Source: Planctomycetaceae bacterium
Lineage (GTDB): Bacteria > Planctomycetota > Planctomycetia > Planctomycetales > Planctomycetaceae
DNA length: 15,924 nucleotides
Assembly (NCBI GenBank): GCA_029259875.1
Contig: JAJDEK010000355.1
Location: 1 to 15,924, forward strand
Direction of reading: 5' to 3'
This document shows positions 1 through 7,367 of this stretch, piece by piece. Position 1 is the stretch's first letter. Every line of letters begins with the position of its first letter. The notes below the pieces were generated by a model. The model saw nothing but the letters and a program-made list of their open reading frames with translations, was not told the origin of the DNA and did no database searches. The position numbers were made by a program, and so were the translations under genes.

Positions 1-901
1 AGGTTCCATCCGCATTCACCGTTAATAACGCACCAGAACCCAGCGCAAACTGATTACCGATCGTACCACCATCGGAAACACCCGTGACCGTGAAACTGTC
101 ACTCGTATCGGGATCACTGTCGGCACCATTGCCGTTATCAACAAACAGATCACCGCCGACAATCGCACTCTCTTCATCCGTCGTAAACCCGTCTGCTTGC
201 GCTACGGGAGCATCGTTCACACCAGTGACCGTGACCGACACTATACCGTCGTTGCTCACTGCTCCGTGAGTGTCCGTCGCCGTATACCTAAACGTCACCT
301 GACGTGTTTCATTCAACGCCAGATCCTGGAATGCACTACCCGGATCGAACGTAAATGTGCCATCACCATTAGAACTTGCGGAACCTTCACCCGGTTGTTG
401 GATGATCGAATAGATTAAGTTATTCGCATCGTTGTCACTATCCACATCATCCGCCAGCACGCTCGTTGTCACCGCACCACCGTCTTCCGTAGCAGCGATC
501 CCTTCGTTGGCGGCCGTTGGATCATCGTTCACACCATTAATTGTGATCGTCACAGTGGCCGTATCGGTCGTAATCAAGTTGCCTGTGCCATCGTCGATGG
601 TATACGTAAAACTATCGGTCGTCGATGTCCCAACAGCCAGATGCTCAAACTGACCGTTCGGATCATAGGCGAAAGTACCATTTGAATTGAGAGTCAACAG
701 TGCTCCCGATGCTAGTGTGATCTGATTGCCAACGCTTGCAGCGATTCCATTGACTTCCGTTACTGTGAAAGGATCGTTATCGACATCTGAGTCAGGCGTT
801 GTGGGGTTCGCAGCAAATACGTTGCTGGCACCATTCAATGTTGTGTCTTCGTCAGTCGTGAAAGCATCGTCAACGGCTACGGGAGCATCGTTTAAAGCAT
901 T
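1..901 (-). repeat. Tandem cadherin/VCBS-like repeat units in the surface protein
   Basis: Three in-frame units begin at residues 449, 570 and 674 (about 901-539, 538-227 and 226-1, the last cut by the edge). Each opens with x-x-[LV]-N-D-[AD]-P, followed by an acidic T-x-[DE]-[DE] stretch, a G-N-Q / S-G-A-L-L-T strand pair, and N-G-T-F-x-[YF]-D-P. Units 1 and 3 are closer to each other (DAPVA, FTTDE, SGALLT) than to unit 2. At DNA level units 1 and 3 share an exact 17-base stretch at 876-892 and 201-217. This is the usual pattern of VCBS/cadherin-like repeats that expand by internal duplication. Confidence 0.8.
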
Positions 902-2245
902 CACATCAACGGTAAATGAATTTGAAAGAATGGAATTACCGGCTAAATCCATTGCCAGAATCACAATATCAGTAGAGCCAATAGCATCCAGAACCGAGTT
1001 CAGAACTAAATTACCAGACGAAAAGTCTACTGAGACGATGGGATTGGTAATACTGTCAACCTGGAAGCTGAGGGGGGTTCCAGCGTTCTGATTAAAGAAA
1101 TCGGTGAGAGGTCCCAGATCCAAAGAGCCAAAGTCTTCATCCTCATTCTGATTTGTGATCTGTGTTGCGGTGACGGTCGGTGCTGTCTCATCCAGCTCGA
1201 AGGAGACTTCGAAGAAGGAACCCAAGTTATTATTCGCATGCTCGTCTTCTGTGAAGAAATGCAGAGTATGCGTGCCCCCTTCCAAAGTGTTTCCGCCGTT
1301 CAGATTGGTTTCTAACCAGCTACGGGTCAGCGTAAATGAGCCGCCATTTGCACCACCAGAAATTTGTGGGAAGATATCCACAAAGTTACTGAACCCGGCA
1401 CCATCAAGCCCTACCTTAAATTGTGTAATCAGGCTGTCGTCAGAGATATTTCCCAAGATCGTTAAATCGTTGGTGATCCCATCCGAGCTGGAAACACCTG
1501 AATCAATCTGCAAACCAGCAATGATCTGTGGTGCGTCCTGATCACCGATCAGTTCGAGTTGAATGGCGGGGAGGTTTTGATTATTGTTCACCAGTTCCAA
1601 ATCGTAATTATCGACGTCACCATCTCTGTCACCATCCAACTCTTCTGAATAGAAATTGGTGCTGGGATCAAGTCCCAGCGAAGTTATGTAGTGAGCTGAC
1701 ACAAGATTGAAGCCAAACAGATGCTGGTAGGTGGCCGCTAATGCGTGCTGTTGTTCGGTTGTAGAAACAGAACCACTACCATCCATATCACCGGGCAGGA
1801 ACACATCAACAATGAAGCCACCGGTGGCAGAAGTTTGCCCATTGACTTCGATTCGGTATGAACCAGGACTCAAAGTTGCCAAGACGAGTGAGTCCGTGGA
1901 ACCATTTTGATCATTTTCTGCGAGTTGTAGTGGAATGACCGCATTTGTATTCGCGTCAAAAATGCGAATCGCTGCCGGGTCAAAGACAGAGTTGGCGGCC
2001 GCTTTGACTTCAAATCCCAATGTGGGCGAACCACCTGGCCCCACATTCAGAACCAACTCTGAAGTGTCATTGGGTTGATTTACCGAACTTTCTAGCGAAG
2101 CCAGAATATTACTGGCAAGTAAGGTTCGATCTTCGAGCCGTTCGACGTGGCTTGCATATCCAATCGGGCGAGATACCCGAAATGGCAAACGGCGATTTAC
2201 TTTGCGAGCAGATTTACGGCCAAACAATCTCTTCAGGCTCTTCAT
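1..2245 (-). CDS. Large cadherin/VCBS-repeat surface protein with N-terminal LEPR-XLL-like motif and dockerin-like EF-hands (C-terminus missing)
   Basis: The frame is open from ATG 2245 to the left edge, giving 748 residues with no stop, so the 3' end is outside the window. The N-terminus is very basic (residues 1-26, many Lys/Arg) and leads to VERLEDRTLLAS at 34-45, a variant of the LEPR-XLL motif that marks many planctomycete surface proteins. Residues about 50-150 form a beta-rich domain. Two EF-hand-type loops follow: 153-164 (D153, D155, S157, S159, E164) and 204-215 (D204, D206, D208, D210, D212, D215), spaced as in a dockerin-like calcium module. Residues about 229-448 look like Ig-like beta-sandwiches. 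From 449 there are tandem repeats opening with NDAPV/NDDPT. The product is probably a very long, calcium-stabilised extracellular adhesin or matrix protein; the ligand is unknown. There is no clear ribosome binding site upstream of the ATG. Membership of a secreted repeat family is confident; the exact role is not. Confidence 0.85.
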   Translation of the reverse strand, partial: MKSLKRLFGRKSARKVNRRLPFRVSRPIGYASHVERLEDRTLLASNILASLESSVNQPNDTSELVLNVGPGGSPTLGFEVKAAANSVFDPAAIRIFDANTNAVIPLQLAENDQNGSTDSLVLATLSPGSYRIEVNGQTSATGGFIVDVFLPGDMDGSGSVSTTEQQHALAATYQHLFGFNLVSAHYITSLGLDPSTNFYSEELDGDRDGDVDNYDLELVNNNQNLPAIQLELIGDQDAPQIIAGLQIDSGVSSSDGITNDLTILGNISDDSLITQFKVGLDGAGFSNFVDIFPQISGGANGGSFTLTRSWLETNLNGGNTLEGGTHTLHFFTEDEHANNNLGSFFEVSFELDETAPTVTATQITNQNEDEDFGSLDLGPLTDFFNQNAGTPLSFQVDSITNPIVSVDFSSGNLVLNSVLDAIGSTDIVILAMDLAGNSILSNSFTVDVNALNDAPVAVDDAFTTDEDTTLNGASNVFAANPTTPDSDVDNDPFTVTEVNGIAASVGNQITLASGALLTLNSNGTFAYDPNGQFEHLAVGTSTTDSFTYTIDDGTGNLITTDTATVTITINGVNDDPTAANEGIAATEDGGAVTTSVLADDVDSDNDANNLIYSIIQQPGEGSASSNGDGTFTFDPGSAFQDLALNETRQVTFRYTATDTHGAVSNDGIVSVTVTGVNDAPVAQADGFTTDEESAIVGGDLFVDNGNGADSDPDTSDSFTVTGVSDGGTIGNQFALGSGALLTVNADGT

Positions 2246-2355
2246 AATGATTTTTACTCGTAACTGAATTGAATAGTGGTCAAATTTTAAATGGTATGCT
2301 TCGTGAGGGTATTTCCTGTCGAAATAGTCACTTAGTTTGACGATTAAACGAATTA

Positions 2356-2383
2356 AATCTAACAGTAAGCCATACCTTGTCTA
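2356..2383 (-). promoter_or_regulatory. Candidate sigma70-type promoter for the surface protein
   Basis: Reading the minus strand, TAGACA (2383-2378) is followed after 16 bases by TAGATT (2361-2356). It lies about 110 bases before the ATG at 2245 in an AT-rich spacer. This is only a consensus match; the region is AT-rich and chance matches are likely. Confidence 0.25.
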
Positions 2384-2689
2384 AAAGGTTTTTCTTTTTT
2401 GAATACGCAATTTTGGCTAAAGAATGTAGATATTAATCCAACATGAGAAATATCTTTGCCCATAAGGGACCCAATTGCAATTAAGAAAAAGGCAATTTGC
2501 GATGTTTAGGAGATGCTGTTCAGGTTATAGGACCGTCGTAAAGGTCATTGCAAACATGCAAGTCTTGTTCAGTATATTGAATTGACAGTGATGGTGCTTT
2601 AACTCAACAGAAATGTTTAACTTAGGAAACGTTTTCGTTAAGCTACCTGTACATTTAATGTTAGTCGGAGTACATCAAATACTGCCATG

Positions 2690-2718
2690 TTTGCACATAC
2701 TGGTTGAGGATGTGCAAA
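2690..2718. repeat. Inverted repeat TTTGCACAT / ATGTGCAAA
   Basis: The arms at 2690-2698 and 2710-2718 are perfectly complementary over 9 bases around an 11-base loop. There is no T-tract after either side, so it is not a terminator. It could be an operator for a dimeric regulator or a stem in a transcribed leader. It is 374 bases before the porin ATG and 445 bases before the surface-protein ATG. Confidence 0.55.
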
Positions 2719-3091
2719 AGGACTCACTCCAATTCATAACTCGTTCTAAGAAAACGAATCTTAAAATGGGTAAATCAGAGATGAGCTTAACGTTTGAACC
2801 ACAAAATCAGTGTTAAGAGAGTACTTTACAAATAAATAGCTTCTGTTTCCCCAATCATCCAAACCGAAATAGAGAGAGGAAGAGCTTTTAACCTCTTATT
2901 CAGACCACTATTGAGTTACTGAAACGAGCAATACGTTTTAAGCACTTATATTCAAACAACTTAGTGCTGATTGAATTAGTCTGAGTCATAAGAGAGTAGA
3001 TAAGGGTATCCAAGGATGGAGTCCTTCCAGCGATATGTGAACTCAAGGTTCGCAGTTAATTTGCCAGTTTATCGCACTAGTTTGGAATAAG

Positions 3092-4528
3092 ATGCGAATA
3101 AATATATTCACACAATGGATTGTGGTTGGCGTCGTCATATGTACGCCTGGTCTCATTTTCGGACAGCAAAATCGACTGGAGAATGCGGTCTCTTACGATT
3201 CCGCGATTGAATTCGAAGAAGATCAAAACTTGTATCAGCCTGTATCATTACAAAGTGTTGATGCAAGCTGCGACACCACTGATGAATGTGGAACTTGTTG
3301 CGTTGATGAAATTTGCCTGCCTGAATGCCAGTGTTGCAATTTCCTCGAACAGTTTCTCATGAGCCATTCACCGGTTTACCCTTCTATGAACTCTCAACGA
3401 GTCAGAGTAGGCGGCTGGCTCGATCAGGGCTTCACAGGGAACTTTCAGAAGCCATCTAACAATTTCAATCTGCCAGTCACGTTTAATGATCGTTCGAACG
3501 AATATCAGATGAACCAGCTTTATCTGTTCATGGAACGTGAAGTTGACTTTGGTGGTGATGAGCTGGACTGGGGTTTTCGCGCTGACGTACTCTATGGTAC
3601 CGACTATTTCTTCACTACCGCGACCGGGCTTGAAACAAACAGCAATGGTTCCGCTCACTGGAATAGTGCTAATGGGCCACGACGTAATGGCGCCAACACA
3701 TTTGCCATGTATGGTGTGGCATTACCTCAATTGTATGCAGAACTCTATATTCCCTGGCTCTCTGGTGTTAGTATCAAAGCAGGGCACTTTTATACGCCCA
3801 TTGGATATGAAAAAGTAACCGCACCAGACAACTTCTTCTACTCACACTCTTATTCAATGCAGTATGGAGAACCATTTACACATACCGGTGTTCTGTCGAC
3901 ATTCCAAGTGACTGATCAACTCCAATTGCTGGCAGGTGTCGCAAGAGGCTGGGATGCCTGGGAAGATCCCAATGACGATGCAGAATTACTGGCGGGTATC
4001 GGTTGGGTCAGCAGTGATCAGGCAACGAACGTAAATCTTGCCTTATCTTCCGGCGACCAGGATACGAACGTCGACGCCAGTGCTAACCGCACTATAGTCA
4101 GCTTTGTTTTGTCGCATCAATTCAGCGACTGCCTGACCTATGTGTTCCAGAGTGACTTCGGAATCCAGGACAACGGAGCGATCAATAACCAATTTCAAGT
4201 GGTCCCTGCGAAATGGTATTCAATCAATCAATATCTGTACTATGATGTCTCTGATACTTTGGCATGGGGAGCCCGCTTTGAATGGTTCCGGGACCAAGAG
4301 TTCTCTCGAGTCGTTCAGTTAGCTCCCCCGTTCGCTTCAGGTGGCAACTACTTTGAACTGACAGTGGGAGCCAACTGGAAGCCGCATCCGTGTGTCACAG
4401 TTCGACCAGAATTACGATTTGACTGGTCTGACACGAATTCCCCTTTATTGAATGTGCAAGGCCCCTATCGTAACTTTCAGGCTGACTATCAGGTATTGCT
4501 AGGCGGCGATGTGATTATTCGGTTCTAA
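3092..4528 (+). CDS. Outer-membrane beta-barrel porin, BBP2/OmpL-like family, with Cys-rich N-terminal segment
   Basis: The 478-residue product opens with a signal peptide (about 1-24, hydrophobic core WIVVGVVICTPGLIF, cleavage near FG|QQ). A mature N-terminal segment holds eight cysteines in 23 residues (C60, C66, C69, C70, C75, C79, C81, C82). The barrel then begins at about residue 100 with GGWLDQGFTGN (107-117), a hallmark of the putative beta-barrel porin-2 family. The rest alternates aromatic and polar residues in short strands and ends in VIIRF, a C-terminal phenylalanine as in outer-membrane barrels sorted by BamA. It probably passes small solutes across the outer membrane; the substrate is unknown. 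ATG 3092 is preceded by only a weak GGAAT. It stands alone, converging with the metal transporter 34 bases downstream, with no clear terminator between them. Confidence 0.85.
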   Translation: MRINIFTQWIVVGVVICTPGLIFGQQNRLENAVSYDSAIEFEEDQNLYQPVSLQSVDASCDTTDECGTCCVDEICLPECQCCNFLEQFLMSHSPVYPSMNSQRVRVGGWLDQGFTGNFQKPSNNFNLPVTFNDRSNEYQMNQLYLFMEREVDFGGDELDWGFRADVLYGTDYFFTTATGLETNSNGSAHWNSANGPRRNGANTFAMYGVALPQLYAELYIPWLSGVSIKAGHFYTPIGYEKVTAPDNFFYSHSYSMQYGEPFTHTGVLSTFQVTDQLQLLAGVARGWDAWEDPNDDAELLAGIGWVSSDQATNVNLALSSGDQDTNVDASANRTIVSFVLSHQFSDCLTYVFQSDFGIQDNGAINNQFQVVPAKWYSINQYLYYDVSDTLAWGARFEWFRDQEFSRVVQLAPPFASGGNYFELTVGANWKPHPCVTVRPELRFDWSDTNSPLLNVQGPYRNFQADYQVLLGGDVIIRF

Positions 4529-4562
4529 TTGAGGTGTAAATCAAAATCTCAAATCAGGGACA

Positions 4563-5558
4563 CTAATGGTCAGCTTCATAATAGGGCTCAACGTGCACAA
4601 CCACTTCTCTCACGTTGGGCCAATCGAGTTGTATCTGGTGCCTCACTTGTTGCGCCATTAAATGGGCTTGATCGACTGTTTCGTTAGGATTAACTTCGAT
4701 GTCAATGTTTACGTGTGCATCGGGGCCTGCCGTCTGGATTCTCACCTTTTCCACATCTAGAACCCCTTCCACTTTCAATGCTGAGACCTTGACCTGATCG
4801 AAATAATTTTGGGGAGGAATCTTGTCTGTCAATTCATTTAGATTTTCCCTGGCAGCAATCCACCCCAAATAAACCATGATGACTGCAAGAATCATCGCAG
4901 TGATATGGTCAATTAAGTGACCATACTCAGACAATTGGCTAGCGATGATTAATCCAAAAGCGGCCACGAGACTCGTAATCGCATCGACACGATAGTGATA
5001 GGCCTCTGCAATCATGGCTGAGCTTTTTTCCTGTCTTGCCATTTTCAATACGATACGGCAAGTAATCTCGAGCAAAATGGCAGCGAACAAGGGAATCATC
5101 CAACTGACCCAACCTATAATCTCAGACTGAACATGACTGATCGCAGCAAACAATTGATAGCCAAAGGTTCCAGTCCCCACAACCAGAATCAGTAACCCTA
5201 ATTGAAAGCCTGCCAGTGGTTCGTAGCGACCATGACCAAAAGGATGATCTTCATCAGGTGGGCGTTCCGCAAAACGGATTGCGAATAAAATGGCGAGTGA
5301 TGTTAATACATCAGCACTACTTGCCAGCGCATCCACCAGCAGAACAGAATGGCCGAGAAACCAAAGCCCAGTTAATTCCATGACGATCACAAATAAACGA
5401 ACCGAAATTCCCATCCAGGAAACCTTGATGAGTCTGGCTGTTCTTCTGTGACGGATGCGAGAAACATCTTGTGATAGTTCTAAGCGTTCGGGAAACACGT
5501 CCAACACCGGGGCTTGAGTGGGAGAGTTGGAATTATCTGGGGAATCAGAAGCAACCAT
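4563..5558 (-). CDS. Cation diffusion facilitator (CDF) family divalent metal exporter
   Basis: The 331-residue protein has an acidic/polar cytoplasmic N-terminus (1-45), about six membrane segments between 50 and 235, and a C-terminal ferredoxin-like cytoplasmic domain (about 250-325). CDF landmarks are DALASSADVLTS in TM2 (76-87, D83), the DxxHPFGHG loop (D102, H105, H109), and HYRVD in TM5 (H188, D192). The C-terminal domain has H282, H299 and H322 in VVVHVEP, as in the zinc-binding dimerisation domain of YiiP-type transporters. By family it exports Zn, Fe or Mn from the cytoplasm in exchange for protons. The TM2 position that is usually Asp or His four residues before D83 is Ala79 here, so metal preference cannot be read off. 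The N-terminal extension of about 45 residues is longer than in YiiP. No strong ribosome binding site is seen. Confidence 0.9.
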   Translation of the reverse strand: MVASDSPDNSNSPTQAPVLDVFPERLELSQDVSRIRHRRTARLIKVSWMGISVRLFVIVMELTGLWFLGHSVLLVDALASSADVLTSLAILFAIRFAERPPDEDHPFGHGRYEPLAGFQLGLLILVVGTGTFGYQLFAAISHVQSEIIGWVSWMIPLFAAILLEITCRIVLKMARQEKSSAMIAEAYHYRVDAITSLVAAFGLIIASQLSEYGHLIDHITAMILAVIMVYLGWIAARENLNELTDKIPPQNYFDQVKVSALKVEGVLDVEKVRIQTAGPDAHVNIDIEVNPNETVDQAHLMAQQVRHQIQLDWPNVREVVVHVEPYYEADH

Positions 5559-5749
5559 TAAAACAGTATCACATCAAAGTGAGTTATGGTGAATGCATGT
5601 TATAAATCCATGCCAAACGATTTCTTTTACCGGCTCTGCTTTAGTCATCTTGATTCGATTATGAATATTTGACAAGTGAGAAACAGGCCGAATGAAATAA
5701 ACTCTGATGTTTTACGAGTTCAAAGCGGTAACGGATTTCTCATCCAGGA

Positions 5750-6913
5750 TTAGTCCGGCAGTATGAGAATGTCGGGCAGTGCAATCTGATGCTCCTTCAC
5801 CATAATTTTTGCGGTGGGCCACTGCTCCATCGGCGTAATCAAGATGGTATTATCCTCTTCCACCAGGATCGTATCCCCAGTCATTGCCGGCCCCACTGAA
5901 GGATGCCAGAACACAGGCGTACCCGTCTTCAATTTGAATTCACTATTAAGCAAAATTGATGTTTCCGCAGGCAAGTATCCAATAATGTCGGCCTGATCGG
6001 CATGCTGCCATTCATCGGGACAGTTATATTTTTCATAGATTCGTTTCACGCGTTTCCATGTATCGAATAATGCCCAATCGGGTTTGGAAAAATACATGCC
6101 GGTGGCTTGCATTAATAAGGCGAGATGATGGGACTTGATAAAGCTTGATGGAGGCTTTCCCAATGAAACAGTTCTTGTCGCTGCAGCATGTAAGCCATTT
6201 TGCGAACCGACGGCAGAGATTACACAGTATCGTTCCAGACAATCTTCACCATAGCCCCAATGACGATAACGAATACTTTGGCCATCAGCCATGACCTGCA
6301 AGCGTTTGGGAGTCACTCCTCGTTTCAGGAGACGATGAGATAGTGAACCCGCAATTTCCTGTTCTGTAGCGCCGCGCTCAACACTTCTGGCTGTTGCTTC
6401 CACAGCATGCGCAACCAGCTTACCCACTTCTCGAATGCGCTCACCTTCTAATTCGGTTAAAGGAAAACGCAAGGATTTTAATTGTTCGGATACATTCAGG
6501 GTCTGATCGAGCCCCGTATCACTGGCCACTTTTCTTCCCTTGCAGAGATCTTTTACCAATTGTGACAAGGGCTCATACCATGGTCGGGATTTCACCTGGA
6601 AACCCAGGCCGGGAATCGCTCGATCAAAAATTTGATCGGCATCCACATTGCTGCAAGCAACTAGTCTGGCGTCCGGCGTGATAAATACTGTTGCGATACT
6701 TTCACCAGAACCAGAACGTGTTAAATCTGCTCCCGCTGTGAACCAGGCGATATTTTCAGGAGACTGTAAGAGTAAAGCGTCGAGTTGATTCTTTTCCAGA
6801 AGTTCAATGACTTGCTGCTGTTTCTGATCAACGTCGATCGCACGTCGTGGGTCCGTCGTGGGAATTTCTCCTGAAGAGATGGGTGCTTGAGCATTCACTG
6901 CCACGATAGTCAT
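5750..6913 (-). CDS. M24-fold (creatinase/Xaa-Pro peptidase-like) protein lacking most metal ligands
   Basis: The 387-residue product has a creatinase-type N-terminal domain (about 28-150; DALLLQSPENIAWFTAG at 45-61) and a pita-bread C-terminal domain (about 155-365). Family landmarks survive: TRT at 246-248, IGY at 311-313 with E317, and WHPSVG at 336-341 followed by GDT. The five metal ligands, however, are mostly gone. The D-x10-D pair is S233 and A244, the histidine before the GY motif aligns with D306, and the final glutamate aligns with G346; only E317 remains. By family M24 enzymes are dinuclear-metal peptidases or creatinases; this member is probably a pseudoenzyme with a binding or regulatory role. 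The alignment is by eye. The start is well placed, with GGAG eight bases before ATG 6913. Downstream is the CDF gene, 191 bases away. Confidence 0.8.
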   Translation of the reverse strand: MTIVAVNAQAPISSGEIPTTDPRRAIDVDQKQQQVIELLEKNQLDALLLQSPENIAWFTAGADLTRSGSGESIATVFITPDARLVACSNVDADQIFDRAIPGLGFQVKSRPWYEPLSQLVKDLCKGRKVASDTGLDQTLNVSEQLKSLRFPLTELEGERIREVGKLVAHAVEATARSVERGATEQEIAGSLSHRLLKRGVTPKRLQVMADGQSIRYRHWGYGEDCLERYCVISAVGSQNGLHAAATRTVSLGKPPSSFIKSHHLALLMQATGMYFSKPDWALFDTWKRVKRIYEKYNCPDEWQHADQADIIGYLPAETSILLNSEFKLKTGTPVFWHPSVGPAMTGDTILVEEDNTILITPMEQWPTAKIMVKEHQIALPDILILPD

Positions 6914-6934
6914 AAAAGACTCCAGACTGGAAAT

Positions 6935-6963
6935 ATTACAGGCTATATATCAAATACACGCAA
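6935..6963 (-). promoter_or_regulatory. Candidate promoter for the M24-fold gene
   Basis: On the minus strand TTGCGT (6963-6958) precedes TGTAAT (6940-6935) by 17 bases, putting transcription start only about 15 bases before the ATG and just ahead of the GGAG ribosome binding site. The -10 matches five of six consensus positions and the -35 only three. Confidence 0.3.
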
Positions 6964-7207
6964 CAGACCCCTCTTAATACGTATGTTTGAGTGTTGATCT
7001 CTTTAATTGAGTTTTGTATTGAAAACCCTTTAAGTCAAGTCTTTATCGATAATCTAAACCAAGAATCCCAAGTTTCACATCAAATGACATAGTGGATTAT
7101 ATGATACTGGTTTTCACATTTTAAAATCGCCGGATTATCTGATGAGTCAAGGTATGAAATAAAATGATCACGAAAAGTGAACTGGAGAGGTGCAGCCAGA
7201 AAAGGCA

Positions 7208-7244
7208 AAAAATAAGGCGAATAAAAGCATCCTGCATCGCCCTC
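7208..7244 (-). terminator. Probable Rho-independent terminator of the TIGR03546-TIGR03545 operon
   Basis: On the minus strand AGGGCGA (7244-7238) can pair with TCGCCTT (7221-7215), seven pairs with one G-U. The 16-base loop contains a small GCA/TGC pair. It is followed by A and six T's (7214-7208). It lies 123 bases after the TAA of the TIGR03545 gene. The stem is short for its loop, so this is moderate evidence. Confidence 0.45.
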
Positions 7245-7367
7245 CATTTCCTATCTATTAATGATATCAGAATCAGAGAGAAATCAAGGGGAATTTATGG
7301 GAACCCAAGCGAGGAAAGCCACTTTTTTGGGGATATTTGACTATACTTGAGCAAATGAGCAGTTCGC

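Larger units (their letters stand above)
2246..3091. other. 846-base intergenic region between divergent surface-protein and porin genes
   Basis: The stretch is AT-rich and has no coding region I can support. One 67-codon open frame at 2613-2816 lacks a ribosome binding site and recognisable composition. The region should hold the promoters of both divergent envelope genes. It contains a 9-base inverted repeat (2690-2718), a further copy of its TTTGCA core in inverted orientation at 2549-2558, and a shorter inverted pair AGCACT/AGTGCT at 2941-2946 and 2963-2968. A small RNA or a long regulated leader is possible, but nothing identifies a known class. Confidence 0.6.
6914..7367. other. 454-base AT-rich intergenic region
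   Basis: No coding region is supported. On the minus strand it carries the trailer and probable terminator of the TIGR03545 gene (7208-7244) at one end and a possible promoter for the M24-fold gene at the other. The 61-codon open frame at 7295-7480 overlaps the real C-terminus of TIGR03545 in another frame and is a shadow. The middle (about 6965-7205) shows no repeat, tRNA or recognisable RNA to me. Confidence 0.5.

Noticed and set aside
84..1710. Several plus-strand open frames of 60-128 codons opposite the surface protein
   Set aside because: They are antisense shadows of a repeat-rich coding strand; their apparent Ser/Thr/Val-rich proteins reflect complementing Asp/Gly/Asn/Thr codons.
2613..2816. 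67-codon plus-strand open frame in the long intergenic region
   Set aside because: No ribosome binding site, no recognisable domain, and it contains the inverted repeat; composition resembles the surrounding non-coding DNA.
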